From NCBI GenBank assembly GCA_008921705.1, contig VFFE01007040.1, positions 375,131 to 439,130 on the forward strand: a stretch of DNA of 64,000 bases, in the 5' to 3' direction. Positions within the stretch are counted from its first letter, which is position 1, and each line of letters begins with the position of its first letter. This document shows positions 22,931-37,250 of the stretch, one piece after another. The position numbers and the translations under genes were made by a program. The notes beneath the pieces are model-generated. The model was not told where the DNA came from. It did not search any database and saw only the letters and a list, made by a program, of their open reading frames with translations. This stretch comes from Burhinus oedicnemus (taxonomy: Eukaryota; Chordata; Aves; Charadriiformes; Burhinidae).

Positions 22931-25900
22931 CTCCTTTTTTTCCTGAGTTCAAGCCAAAATGTCTAACTGAAAAAAGTCAACTAAGCTACCATTACAGCCA
23001 ATGGAGAGAAATGACGAAAACTGTTCATCTCACTATTTTATTTGCCTGTTATAGTGGAATGGATAAATTCTAGAAACACCACTCCCTCCTTTTGGGTGAT
23101 GATCTTTCCCACCTGCAATGAGTAGCAGGTTCTGAAATATGGGTGTTCAGTGCTGTTAGAGATACCATTTCCACTTGGTTTCCAGCCATCACTCCAGAAT
23201 GGAGTGGATTTTTTACATAGCTTTTGTGTTATGTCTGCCAACTCTGGGCTGATGCCTCAGATGTCCTACAACATCTGAAATAGCAGTCCACAACTATGCT
23301 TAGGTACCTGAATTATTCCCCTGACTATAGGTAATGAAGAGTGGTAAGGGAATTAGTGGTAAGGAAATACTAATTTCATTGACATCACTAGCAAAACTGA
23401 TTTAATTTTAGTTGTGCAGACGCAGACCATTACCTCCCGTGAGCCTCAGATTAACAAAAAATACACCTGAGTAGACAGTCTAGGTAGATAGCAGAGAGTA
23501 TTTGCAAATAATTTTCACCTCCTTTGCTAGAAAGTGGTAAGTATCAAAGACAGCTATGCATGATTATTTTTCAGTAGAAGAAAGGACTCCAAGTAAGTTT
23601 ACCAGCTGGGCTTGAGCATTTTGTGTGTTAAATAATCAAAAAAAAAAAAAAAGACAAAACAGTTGGCTCAGAACATAACTGAGTAGCAGATTGTGCAATT
23701 TTTAAGTCTGAAGTTTCACTGCTTGGAATTTCTTTATTTCTAATCAATAGAACAAACCCACATAGTTTTAAGAAGAAATGTGCATGATTGCATTATACAG
23801 TCACACAATCTATGCCTGCACAGTGTTGTTATGGAAAGCTGTTTTCTTTGTCTATTAAGAAACCGTATAGTGTCTGATTCAAATGAAATGAATAGGAATC
23901 TGACAAGTAGTGGAGGGACTGAAATCTCAGAGCTGTCCGCTACCTTGAAGTTTAAGTCCCTGTAAGAAGAGGTCATGTCTACATAGATTTTGGGGATTTT
24001 TTTACACGCCTCATGATATCACACTCTTTACTACTCAATGAAAAAATACTTCAAAGCAAAAGAAAAATGCATGTGTGTAATGTACACATTATAGCAAAAC
24101 CAAAAGGATTCATGTGTTTGTAAAAAGATTTCTGAAAATCTTTTAGCTGCTTACATTACTGCAGGTTTTCTGACAATTTTAAGAGCATGATCATAAGCCG
24201 TTTTGAGGCTAAAGACTGTCTTAAGCGGCATCCTAGCTGAATGACAATGGAGCAAGACATGGTCATTTATACACTTCTAGTGGCAGATGGAAGGCAGAAA
24301 TAGATGGAATTCCTCTGAAAAATTGTTCTGTAAATACTAATAATATATAATTATAAACACCAGTTCTCCAAAGTCTCAATAGATTTATCTCCCTCCTTCT
24401 AACAAAAATAAAAAACAGAGAGAAATTTACATCTAAGTTCAACTTGCTTCAGGAAAAAAAAAGAAGGCTAAAGTAGTCTCCTCTGTAGATTAATATGCCA
24501 TTTCATTGAAAAACAGAATTGGTGTATTCCCAAATTACAAAGGCTTAAAACGTCCACAAGATTCACACAGAAAAATAGCAGGTTTGCAGAAGAGCCTTAG
24601 AGCTTTCAAGCATTAATTTAAACAGGCAATGTGTGTGTGTTGCTTTGGCTGTCACTAGAAGCTGTTGTTTTTATGATGATACTTTCCGTATTCAAAAACT
24701 TTTTAAATAGTGGATATTTATCTTTTCCCTTCCACTGAATTTTTGGTTTTGTTGTGTAAGTTACACAGAAGAGGACTCTTTCTGAACGTGCAGTAATGAT
24801 ACTAAATCTTCATAAATGCATAGAAGAAACAAGACATCAATAAATAGTACCTGAAGTGGAAAGAGTTTTGACAATAAACAAATTTTTAAAAATCAAAACT
24901 AAACCAGCAGTCTCCATTCAGACACTAACATGAATCGTTGATCAGACATATAACTCTCCATGTAATTGTTTGCCACTTAAATCCTGCAGACATAATTCAA
25001 GTCTGGAAGGAAAGACACTAAGATGTCATTCCCAACTGGGCTACCTAAGCTATTTCAAACTCTTGGAGTGTTTAAACTGAGTCATGTCTGATGAGTTATT
25101 TTCTCGTGAGAAGCAGAAACCCTCTTGGCAACTGAGATGAAGACTCAGGTTTCTGAAAGCCATGGGTCTCAGGAGCTTTCCACACGCAGAGCCACTGTGT
25201 GGTGGACAAGGTAAGCTACTTTCTGCAGGTCTAGATATTTGTGACTCTCACCCGTCGGTCTGCCTTCTCCCAACAGGCTGAGAGGGATGATGAGGGAAAG
25301 AGTTAAAATAACAGTGTTGCGGTCACTGTTATCTTACTGGTCCCATATGGATTTGCAGAAGATCTAGATTTTCCAAATCCTCCACAGTCCTACAATCGAT
25401 ATTTAACATCTGCATAGGCTGAATACTAAAATTCTGCACCAAATACTATTTCTGCCTAAGTCTTACTTCATGTTCTAGAAACCTCTGGATGCTCCTCCCT
25501 TTCTGAGCTGTTTAGCCCTCTAAACACTTTGGCAGCAAATCAAAGTTGACACCTGCCTGGAAAAGCAAGAACCATGTAACTCCCAAAATGGGCAGTTCTC
25601 CAAGCATAGATGGGTGAACAAAATATAAAGCGAGTCAATGCTGAATATTACAAACTTCCATAGCCTGGGATATTCTTTAACTTCAGTGAAAACAAAAGCT
25701 AATTCCTTTGCTGAAAGGGAAACATTTTACCTATACCAGATTCAATAACTGGAGACAGGGATGTCACATTTTACTGATGTTCAGCCTGCATGTAAAGCAG
25801 CTCATACGCCCTCCAAACAGCTTTTTAGCCACGATCTATGACAGCATTACTCCTACTAAAGCACAAAAGTAAGTTGTCAGCTTTTGCATATTGTAGGCTG

Positions 25901-28900
25901 AGTTCTTTCAGTTCTCTAGCCATTAGTACTGCCATTAGTACTTTTTGAAAAACTTACTATGTAATTGTGGATACTGCTGATCACAATAGATCTTTAGAAA
26001 ATGTAGCCCCACATCTATTTATTTCCCTAATGACTGAATTTCACATCATTCTTCTGCTGTCAATTTCCTTCTTAGAAAACTAGGGGCTTATTTATTTATT
26101 TAATAATTTGTGTGTGTGCTTAAGACAGCCTGACTCAATCACCACCCAGTTTAGGGATAATTACATATTAGATGCTATAAATGGACACAAAGAATATATT
26201 TCCCTAAGAATCCAGAAGAAGAGGAAAAATAATAACAAAGAGCAGGCTTTAGAAACACTTGTAAGCCACTTGTCTATCTATACCAGCTGTTTGACACTAG
26301 CACTCTCCTTGAAATCATTTTTCGACTGAAATCACACAGCGATGCTGCTTCTGAAATGTTAATGTTTTCACGTCTAAGGCAAGACTAGATTATTCTCCCC
26401 TGAAGTTTTTTAGCAGGCAGTTAGGTCCTTGCCAGCACCAACAACATTTTGGACCCTTACTGATGATAGGGTAAAACAACTGCCTTCTGTCTTGCTTTCA
26501 GGGAATAAATGCTCCTTATGACTCACCCTGCCTTACTCCTCTTGAATGCAGCTGCCTTTTTCTCATCAGAGTTCAAGTAAATTTACAAGGGTGCTTCAGT
26601 GAGAGAAAACTGAAAAGGCTGCTTATTCTCCAAGCTCACTATGATGGCTTTTTTCTGAGAAACTCTCATTGTTCAGTAATGATATTCCCTGCTGAACTCA
26701 CAAATTGAATCTGGGGGAGAGACAGGGAGGATTAAATTAAATGACAAGTTTTGTCAGTGTGGTCCATAAAGATCATAATGTGTGATTTATTTAGGCCTTT
26801 TGCTGGGACTGGGGTTGTACAATGTGGAATGTTTTCTCTGAAATATTTGCAAGATCTGTCCCATGTGTTTGAAGGCTAAGAACTCCAGAAACCTACCATG
26901 GAGAGCCTATGGCTTTCTGGTGGTCCACTAGTGTAATGAAAAAGTGGTTACATACTTCTAATCTGGGCACGATGGGTCACAGCCACTCCTCACCACCCAG
27001 GCTGAACCAAGCAAGCAGGGGGTCTTATCCTCTCTTTATTTCATGTCACAGCTCTAGCACTATCTGACAAAGAAGGATGAATTTCATTACAGCTGCGTGT
27101 CCATCCATTCCTTGTGGTGAGATTGCTGAAGGCATCCTGCATGGGTGTCTGGAGAGGTGACCATATGGATCCCCAGGGGAAGAGCAAAGACAAGATTACA
27201 GGAAAAGTAGGAAAGAACAAAACACCATCTCTACGTTACTCACTTACCGGCCCTGTTGAGTTTTTTGTAAGCTCACACAAGTGGCACTGGTCAAGGTTGT
27301 GCTTGTTATGCTTTGGCAACATCCTGAATGCCCCATGGTGCCAGTCAGCATCATTTGTCACTGTCAGAGGAGCGGTGAAGTACCACCTGTGCTTGATCTT
27401 TCTTAGCAAACCTGCTTAAGGATAGCTCAAAATGTATGCTACATTTTTCTCATAGCCAGCCTGTTCCCTCAGGGCACCAAAGAACAACCCACCTTTGTCT
27501 CTTAGGCGCTGGGTGAGTACTTTGAAAGAAGAAAACAAGCTCATTGGCTTGTGCGAACCTGTTGAAGCCCAAGCTACATCAAAAGAAACAGTGAGCCAAG
27601 CTTTTAAGTGAACTCCTGGAAGGAAGGGAAATGTGGGAGGAAGTGACGGCAGGCATTAAAATAATGTATGTAATTTTTTGCAAATGAAAAATTGGTATTT
27701 CAGATGTTTTTGCAGTAGACCCAGTTGATTATTACATAGGTGGTGGCAGAAAATATTTCAAATTAATGTGGCAAATTTGCTACGCTCTTATTTATGAGTT
27801 GTAACTATTTTAATTTCTCTGCAACACTGAATTATTGCAGCCATTTTGGATTGAGGCCTAACAGCTTTTTTAAACTTTTAATAATTGAACACCTACAATT
27901 TATTTGTTGCTTTCCTCTGAAAAAAGAAATTCAAAATATCTTAAACTGCTGTGGAAGAAAAAACATCCTTATCTGGAACTAATTTTAAATTTCATCTGTA
28001 TTTTGCCAAGTTCTTGAGTACAATGTTTTATAATACGATCTGACAGTTGGACTCTGAGGATAAATAAACAATTTTCTTAGAGCAACTGTGTAAGTTACCT
28101 CTCCAAACCACTTCATCCGTCGTTTTCCTACTGGTTCTAAATTTGTGTCAGATAATGTGAAAGGCCTGCCAGTATTCTTCATAATCTGTCAGAAAAAAAT
28201 AAAACCAGGGAAGAATCTTAAAAATTATCTTAAGAATTTAAGAATTGCTTAAGAATTTGCTTTAAGCAAGCAAATTTGCTTTTAAAGGAAGGAAGATATT
28301 AAGATGTATAAAAAAAAATCATAGTGTATACAGGGAGCTTTACAATGTCTTTGTACAAAACTGTGACACAAATCAGTAAAGAATATTTGGAGCCTTGTCT
28401 CAGGTATCCAGCAGTCTCAGGAAAAGCGTTACTAAAGTGGAAGGACTCCAAGACAGTCACAAAAACGAGGCCTAGAAAAACTCATAATAAAAATACAGTA
28501 TTTTTCCTTTTCTTAGCATGGTGAAAAAAGTAAGGATAGAAAATCATTAGTAATATATCGAAAATAGATTGGGAACTCTTTGCTGTATCATAGAAAACTA
28601 ATTGATTTTACATGAGAAATAGAGGTAGGATACTGAAACACAGAAAATGCTGAGACAAGAACTTAATTGAAAACAAAGGAGCGGTTGGTTGTAAGTTCTC
28701 CAGACTGTTCAGAATTTTAATCAATTATAACGAATGTTGTGGAAAGCATATTATGCCTTTTTTAAAATTAGAGAAGAAGAAGATAAACATTTACATATTC
28801 TCTTAGAGCCTCTGGTGTTGGTCACTGTAAAAAGATCGGTTAGTGAGCTAGGAAAACACACTGACTGTGTTTTTAATAAGACAAAAATGCTTTCAAAATT

Positions 28901-29702
28901 TAATGTAAATAATATAAAATTTGGCTGTTAAGGTTTGAAATTATAAACTCAGTTTAGAGACTCAACAGTTCACTGATCAAAGGGAGAGGAAGTCCAGTTT
29001 AGGGGATACAGTAGGACAAAGCACAAAAACTAATAACCTAGGGAACTGCCTAGCACTTTTTTGTTGATTTGCTTTGTGTACCTACAGAGGGAAACTGAAA
29101 AGGTAAATTCTTGAGACTTTTATTTCCCTGCCCTGAAACTATCTACCCTTCAGTTACATGGATACACAAAATTTGGATTACACCATTGGTGTCACCAAAT
29201 CGTGGATATTCTCTATGGTCAGGCTAAGACTCTCTCAGTACTCTAAAGTGGTTGATATAGTCACGCTCAAATTTTCAGCTCACATTAATGATAAAATGGC
29301 CATGAGTGAGTGAACTGTTTTATTTCTGCAGCAGAGGATAGATTTTATCTCCCTACTTATTTATCCTAATGACAATTTCACCCACTGGTGCCTGATTCCC
29401 ATTTGCTGTCAGTGTCTGCGACAGCCCATGAGAGCTGAAGACAGGCGAGGCCTCCTGAGTAGAAAATTTATTCAAAATTCCTTTCTTTGGCCACTAGATG
29501 ACTCTCTGATCTATTGAATTTTAGCAGAAAAAGCAGTAGACCCTGGGAACACAAAAATGGGTGCCATGGTGTTTTTTTTGTTCTGGGTTGTTTTTTCATT
29601 TGTTGTTGATATCAGTAGTTCGGTATGCTACAACAGCATGGGGCAATCTACCCAGAGGTCAAGACAAAATTCAAGCTTACATATTTTTACAGTCAAACTC
29701 CT
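22931..29702. other. Non-coding stretch without clear CR1
   Basis: No LINE or SINE recognised. A poly(A) run lies at 23638-23652 and an AAGAATT-rich, partly palindromic segment at about 28222-28280. The 101-codon plus-strand frame at 27114-27419 sits in slightly less AT-rich DNA but has no recognisable domain; an unannotated lncRNA cannot be excluded. Confidence 0.55.
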
Positions 29703-29753
29703 TTTTTGTTTGTTTGTTTGTTTGTTTGTTTGTTTGTTTGTTTGTTTGTTTTT
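29703..29753. repeat. (GTTT)n microsatellite
   Basis: About 11 to 12 GTTT units lie in a row. They produce valine/cysteine/phenylalanine-type strings in all three plus frames, so the three overlapping short open frames here are not genes. Confidence 0.97.
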
Positions 29754-32700
29754 CTCCCTCCAAGAGTCTCCCAAGACTTAAAGATAAGCTATCATGCACA
29801 TACACAGAAAGAGAAAATAAACAACCTTGAGAAACCTAACAGGCAAAAGTGAGATGCCAGAGTCGATATCATCATGTGAAAAACAGGTCATGGTAGGAAA
29901 CGGTGTCTGATGGTCATTCCACTGATGTTCTTTGGTCCCAAAAGCTCCATATAGTTTCAATTCATTCCTTCAGCAATTTCAGTCTCTTCATGAGAATTGG
30001 TATTATTCCTCCACTTCTACCACAAAACCTTCAGGAAGTTGGTGTAGCATAAAAGTTACAGTTACTCTGCTTCCCACTTCTCTCCCTCCTGCCTCCCTCT
30101 TCCCCCCAGTAGAGAGATAGTATGGTGTCTGATAATAGGGACTTGAATGCAGGTGTATGGAAGCAAAAAATTCAGCTCTAATTTTTCATTCCACAACTGA
30201 GCCATGTCTTGATGAAGGTCATTCTGAATCACGACTTGTAAGGCTGACTGCAGAGCTGACATCTGCAGCATTTTGGAGCTTGAGAAGCCTGGTAAACTGA
30301 CCAGGTAGATTATGCCACCCTCTGAAGAGGACTAGTGGATGAGGATTTACAATAAATCCCAAGATGCAGTCTGCTCTGGATGGCAATAAGCAACTCAACA
30401 AAGCAGGTTTTGGTAGGAGTACTTCTATTTGTACTTCTATTTGTCCAGGAACTAGCACTCCTGCAGCAGACATTTATTCTTTTTTGGATGTTTACAATCC
30501 TTCCCAATGTAAATTACTGTCATGTGGTATAAAGAAATCCAACATGCCCTAAAATCCAAATACTTTTAATGTGCCATTGGTTGCTGCTTATGTCTGATGG
30601 AGTAAATGGGACAAATTTGAAGATCATGTGAAGTGAATACTTACCTAGCTTAGTTTTTGATAACATGACCAGAATCAACAGTGAACTAAAACCGTTATTT
30701 TTCCAGCTCTAGAGATGATCATATTTTCAGAAGACATTAGGAAAAGAGAACTATTTGATCAGCAGAAGTTTAGTGTGATAGCTGAAAGTAGGAGAAAAAA
30801 GATTTATTTTGGTTCTATATCAAAATGTTCTTATCCTCAAATGCAAGCAGGAAATAAAACTAATTATATCTACTCCTTACAACTGAAAAACTGTTTTCAT
30901 TAGTGATGAGGATTTCAGAAGTATTTGAATTCTCATATGCATTTTCAAAACTTATTCTAAAATGCACTCATAATGAGTGAATGAATAAATAAGTAGTTCA
31001 ATTTAATTAAAAAAATGTTAACTATTACATCTTTCCAAGAATAGATATTATCACTTTTTATTTCAAGATGGGATTATTTAACTATATTTGTAAATTCTTC
31101 CAGTAATGAAAAAAAAAAATGAGTAAAGGTCAAACTTTAGAATAAAGACCTGGTGCCAATTATATTACTGTAAATGATATTTCAGTTTCATTCCCTTCTT
31201 TATCTCTGATCTACTTTTTATGCTTCATGAGGAATGACTTAAGCAGGGACCACAAAGTGGTGTTGGAATTTTTCAGGCAGCCATTTTCATTAGATAATTT
31301 TCAGTCGAGTGTGAAATTCACCAAGGGAACATGTAAGATTTCTGCATCTCATTTTTTAATCTGGGCATCCTTAATTCATCTGTCTTTCTAGATAGGAAAT
31401 GTCATTATTTGATGGCATTTGATAGAGTGATTTATGGAGTCTGATCAATCAGAGCTTATACCATCACAGCAAACTTGAAAAAGTATAGATGAGCAGTAAA
31501 ATAAGGATATACAAGTGCTTCCTGACATTGTCTTGCATTGTAAAATTTGTTAGCTAGGACCTAAAATTCAATACTGGAAAATCAAGAGGTCAAGAAGAGA
31601 ACCTGCAGAAAGGTAGCTGGAATTTTTTATTACTTAAATTCACCTTTGATACTAGAGAATTGTGCAACATTAGCACTTCAATATCTTCTGCATTTTAAGT
31701 AGCTTCTTTCATATGTTGTGCCATGGCAGCTACAGACAGAGTATAGCCACGGACAAATTGAGTCCAGAGGGAGCTTAATACGAAACCTTTTGAAATGAAT
31801 GTAAGGCTATCTATTGACTTTGATGGACTTTGGATTGAACTCTTCCAGCTTCTACGGGCAGTCTTGGGTTCTGATCGTGACCCAGATGATATTCATGTAT
31901 TTTATTCAATTGCTGCTTATTTATATGTATTGAACAGAACTTGGAATAGGTCCAGGAATACAAGACTTTTGCCTTCCATGATGATGCTTTAACAGTGAAT
32001 GCAAGAAAATAATTTTTTTTTTTTTTTAATGCCTGTGAATTTTCTGTGATTTCCTGCACAGTAACACAAATTTTGCATTAGGGACATCCTCCACCACTCC
32101 AGAATTAGGCCAGAGGTGACTGGACAGGTGAGGTGAGATAGAATGCTCATGGACAAAAGAGGAAAGGAATTACTGTCCACATCAAAACTACTTCTGTAAC
32201 CATTCAGGCCTGGGTCAAAATTGCACATATCAAGTTGTAGCAGAAAACAGTTTTCATTGCATTTTACTGGATTCTAAAGCTGCCTGACTGTGGGAAAAGG
32301 CAGGACTGCAAGCATTATAAGGAATTGTCAGACCAAGAGCAAGGTACCTGGGAAATAACAGCTTTTCTGCTTTAGAAAAGCCAAAGAGATGTGACTAAAT
32401 GTTTCGGTGGTTTTAGACAGTGAGACTAAGTCTTTGAAAGTTTGTGGCCTTTATCTCCACTTCTGTGAGTGGAATGTGCATCAGCACGACAAAGGGGACA
32501 AATGGTCTACCACCTGCTGCCTGAATCGAGCACTCACCCACAGGTCACCAGTCTTGTCAAAGAGATTTGCATTGACAGAATATGAAATGGCATTACCATC
32601 AAAACATATAAGAATATCTTTCCTTTGAAGAAAAGCAACAGCTACACTAACTTTGAAGTTTGAGGACAGGAAGGCAATTAATTCAAAAGTACTAGACACA

Positions 32701-33689
32701 AAATGGGGAAATGAATTTAATGTTGCCACTAATAGAAACTGGCAGTTTCAAACCCTAAAAGATGGGCTTCTTATAACATTTTCAGCGACAACTCTCCAGC
32801 TAGTGAGCTGATTTTGCACCATAAGAACGGAATCACTTGAACAACCATGTCCAATCCTCAAAAAAGCAGATCTTTCTGGTAAACAGATTTCACAGAACAT
32901 CTACGCTGTGTGCCACCATACCCTCCTGAGCCACAGACTACGTTCCAATAATCTGCGTGTCACAGGAATAAAGCAGAGGAGATTGTGGGAATTACACGAA
33001 TTCTGTTCAATAAAACTTTGCAGATAATCTTAGAAAGTGGACTACGCTATATGCTACAGAAGAGCAAACTCCCTTCTCTGCCTGCAAAAGACTAAACAAG
33101 AATCTGGTTAATGGAGTAGTCCTTGAACATATAAACAAAATACAGCAATTAAGCACTTGAGAAATTACAGTGCTGTTGAGGGTATCAAACTTTGTTCTTC
33201 TGCCTGCCTTTAGCTCCATCTTAGCTTCAGATTTCTTCAGCTTACACTAGCTTAACATCAGGGCCTCAACTTTGAATCTTTTTTTGAGATTTTTCTGTTA
33301 CAATCTCTTGCATCACTTTCAACTCTTTTTTTTTATTGTTTTGAATAAAAGCTAAGATCAATCTTAAAATATGTTAACTCAATCACAAATGGTTACATTC
33401 ACTTCACTCTCCTGAAATGCAGTCTGCTGTCTTGCTGTACTGACCATTACTAACACTAACTAAATGACTTTTGATGAAAACAAGTGAATATATCTCTAGC
33501 TGACACGATATCCTGTCATCCATAGAAATACAGAGTACAAGTGTTAAAGCCTTTACTAGTACGGTTACCCAGCTGATATCCTACAGGATGTATTACTATA
33601 TAAGGATTCATAATTTAATAATGCTCATTTTTCTGACTAACACAAGACATCCTTTTAAATGTAATCTATATTAGCTATTAATATCTTTT
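29754..33689. other. Non-coding stretch, nothing recognised
   Basis: There are short open frames only, several overlapping each other on opposite strands. A 12-base direct repeat of TACTTCTATTTG occurs at about 30419-30443. No repeats of a known family are seen. Confidence 0.55.
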
Positions 33690-36600
33690 CTGCCTGTCTG
33701 CAGGCATGTTACCTAAGGCTATGGTAAGACTAACATCAATAGTCATCTGAGAATTTTCAGCAAATACAGACCGTAATTGTTCTTTTTTAAATAGAATCTG
33801 CTATAATTATCATAAAACATGAATTCATAAATATGTGCTGAGAATCTATTTTGGTTCAGACAAACTTGAAGACGTCATTAACAATATTTAAAACTGAGTG
33901 GGATGGAAATCGGCTTTGCATTAGAACATCTCTCCCACTATTTCCCCTCATAAAAGTTAAAATCAATTGCGGATCTAAAATGAGCCATCAGATGAACATT
34001 TTCTAAGGTATCAGTGGTGGGTTCTCACACTGGAAATCTATTGCTCTGGCAGGCCATCAGAATTCAAATTTGGCAGGCTGTAGTGTAGTGTAAGGTTTAC
34101 TTGTTCAATCAAGCATTCAATTAACTAACATGTCAGTATGTTGGTCCTTTGTGAGACAAATAAAAGGCAGCTAAAGTGCACTGAGCCATCTGAATGGATA
34201 GTTGTGTAATTAATATTTGTTTTTAATCTATTGTAAGATGTCCAGATGCTCTGGCAATCAGTTTGTGGGAAATCTTTAAATAATTGCCTGAGTTCTGTAA
34301 ACTTACTTGAGGGCAGCAGGTTTTCCTCTGTGTGTGATTAGAATTGGGCAAATGATTCAGGACACCTTTTCAAAATTATTTTTTACCTTTTTTTTTATTA
34401 ATACATTGTTTACAGTTATGACATAATTTCAGTGTAATTTCCTATTTGTTAAATATTAGGGTTTATCGATTATCTACAATCTATCTAAGACTGCCACTGT
34501 GTTGGGATCACACAGCATTCTCCAACTCAGTAAACCAAGCTTTATTAGTCTGAGGTTTGACAAAGCAGTGGAGCTCTTCTTGGGAGAGAAGAAACCATGT
34601 AATTTCAGGGCATTTTTTTCTCAGTTAATCTCATCTTTGTACCTACTCCAGCAGTAGGTTAATCCTAGTTGTGTAAGCACTAAACAGAGTGAGAAAAGCA
34701 TTTGGAGTGTGTGATTTCATTACATGTGTGTTGAGATAGGAGTTGTCCTCTGAAAGCATGGCTCTCTTTCTACTGCTTAGATGAGTAACTTAGACTATAT
34801 GTACAACTTTTAAGTGAAAAAACTTAAAGGGGGGGCAGAACCAGAGCCTTTCAGTCTGTTTTTGTCCCACTTAACTACAGTATGTAAATTAAGAGCATTG
34901 CTACTCCAGAAAACTCCTATAGCCGATGGAGATACAGACGTCTTCAGAGAATGATGTAGCTTGGACACCCCATTCCTATTAACTACTGAAAAAGCCTAAG
35001 TCTATATTGATAATTGAAATCAGATGAATCAGATCTTTACATAACAAAAGGCTGCATTTTGCCAAGGTGTCAGAGTAAATGTGATGCTTCTTAGCCAATC
35101 AAAAACCTAAGAACCTGGGCTGATTGGCTTTATTGCACATTTTATACTTATGTTCCCTGATGACACTGACATCATGGGAATTGCAAGGACATTTCTAAAC
35201 ATCATTTAATTGGTAACTGTTTGTCAGGCTCGTATGATACTACAGGCCCTAGTGGGAGGACCATTATGTGCTCCACTGTGCCGTCTCCAATACACTATTT
35301 TGTATGTCTGGTAAGTCCTAGAATTTTTTTTTAAATTTTCATTCCCTGTTGCATTTGCATCATTCAATTATGCATTCCCCCCACTCATATATTGGATGAA
35401 ATGTCATTTGCAGAAGGATCATTCCTACTGCTATCACCCTGGTTTATTTTTCCTCTGACCAAAGTTGCATTGATTTTTCTACTGCCTTCATCCTGACAAA
35501 GAGTTAATGATCACACTCAATGTACAGATAATAGAGATGCCAGTATTCTTGTAGTGGTTAGCTGTGATCACACAGAGCCATTGTCACACACAAACAAAAG
35601 TAATAACAGAGATCCCACAAGCATTCATGTACATAGACACATTTATTTAAATTATAGTGGAAACCTCACCAAGAAGGGGTAGATTAGCTCATAAATCAGA
35701 TATAAGGAATACCTTTTCAACCTCTACATCTTCCATTCAAGACATAGTGGGTTGATTTCTAAGATAAACTGCTTAGCAGCTGCCTTTTTTTACATGTAAC
35801 ACACTAGTGCTAACCTGTATGTTTAAAAATTCTAATATATTTAATGTTTAGTAGGATACATCATTAAATTCCATGTTTTGTAAGATTTCTGTTACAGCTA
35901 TGAAAGCTTTTTAAAATATGTGAGTAATATTTTCCAAGCTCCACTTAAGCTGTCTTCAGTGTTCAGTTTCTGACTAGAGTCTGCTTGGGGGCTTCATTTT
36001 CAGGTGGCAGAAGTTTTACAGTTTGGAAAAAAATAACCAGTTTGTGAGGTCTTCAGTGGAGTACTGAGAAGGTGAGGTACCACAAATGACTAGTCGCATT
36101 TGTAAAACAGTGACCATTGTGAACAAAACTAATACAAAACTAATTGCTTCATGTTTTTGAGCTACTCAGTCTGAAACTAGTTCATATAAGATTTGGAACA
36201 GTTAAAGAATATGACTTGAGTTTTCCTGCCAATATGACAACTCTATTAAACTCAAAATGGTACATTTTCCTTTTCCTTAGCATTGTTTGTTTCAGTAAAG
36301 CACACCTGAATTTTGAAAAAAGGTCTATGGATCTTGCGAACCAAACTGCTCCCTAAATATCGATACAAATCTTATTCCTGTTTCAAGGAAATAAGAAATA
36401 TATTACAGTCTATAGCTGAACATGAAACAAATTCTTCCCTTGACATTTTACGTTCCTGATTTATTTCCATTCACGTTATCTTGGACATTATTCTTAGGAA
36501 AGTCATTAAAAGCTCAAAGGTATGTATGAGATTAAGGATTTCAGGAGAGTGAAATTGAAGATAGGTTTTCAGCACTGATATCACTTGCAGTTTGCAAACA

Positions 36601-37250
36601 TTTGACATTTCTGTTGCACTTGGGGTACATTATCAGCAGACAGTGAACTCAACTTTGGGTTCCTATGGATTAAGAAAAGTTGCTAGGATGCTGTGAAATG
36701 GAAAAGCAAAAGATTATCCTCTTTATTCAGCATACGTATGCAAGCTTCTAGCATGCCAAAATTTAAAGGGTATCATTTCTATAATTGGTGCTCCTAAGAC
36801 AGTGGAAGTTTTATCTGCGTGTTTCTGAGCTTATCTGTATACAAAGCATAAATATAAAAGAACAGCCCAAGATTTCTGCTGAGCATGACTTTTTTTTTAG
36901 ATCCTTTTTCTTCTGCCAATCTTTTCCCCCTTACTCCTTCAACTTGAAAGCGAAATAAAGAAGTAGGAAACTCTTACAGTCCTTAACTATAGCTAATGGG
37001 ACCCAGGCAATATTACTGCCAGGATAAATCTGCATATTAACTGACCTTTTATGTAGGGGTCTAGCACTTGACACTCTTTTATATTGCCATAATTAAAATG
37101 AGTTGATGGGTCAATTAAAGTGAACTTTTCAATATTAATGACCTTTGATTACACCTAACAGAAGAATCAATGGTATAAAGTCAGAACAGGCTGGAAATAC
37201 TAATCCAGAAAGTCTGTCAGGTAGGCAGATATACCATGTAACGAGGCTTG
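33690..37250. promoter_or_regulatory. Candidate conserved non-coding / enhancer-rich stretch
   Basis: No gene or interspersed repeat was recognised over about 3.5 kb. It contains clustered homeodomain and POU-type words: ATTTGCAT at 35353-35360 followed by CAATTATGCAT, TTGTGTAATTAATATTTG at about 34202, TTAATTGGTAACTG at about 35206, and CCATAATTAAAATGAG at about 37087 near ACCTTTGATTACACC. A texture of this kind, without repeats, is typical of developmental enhancers in gene deserts. Conservation itself cannot be seen here, so this is inference. Confidence 0.3.

Noticed and set aside
29557..29852. Three overlapping plus-strand frames with FVCLFVCL repeats
   Set aside because: The repeats are translations of the (GTTT)n microsatellite in three frames.
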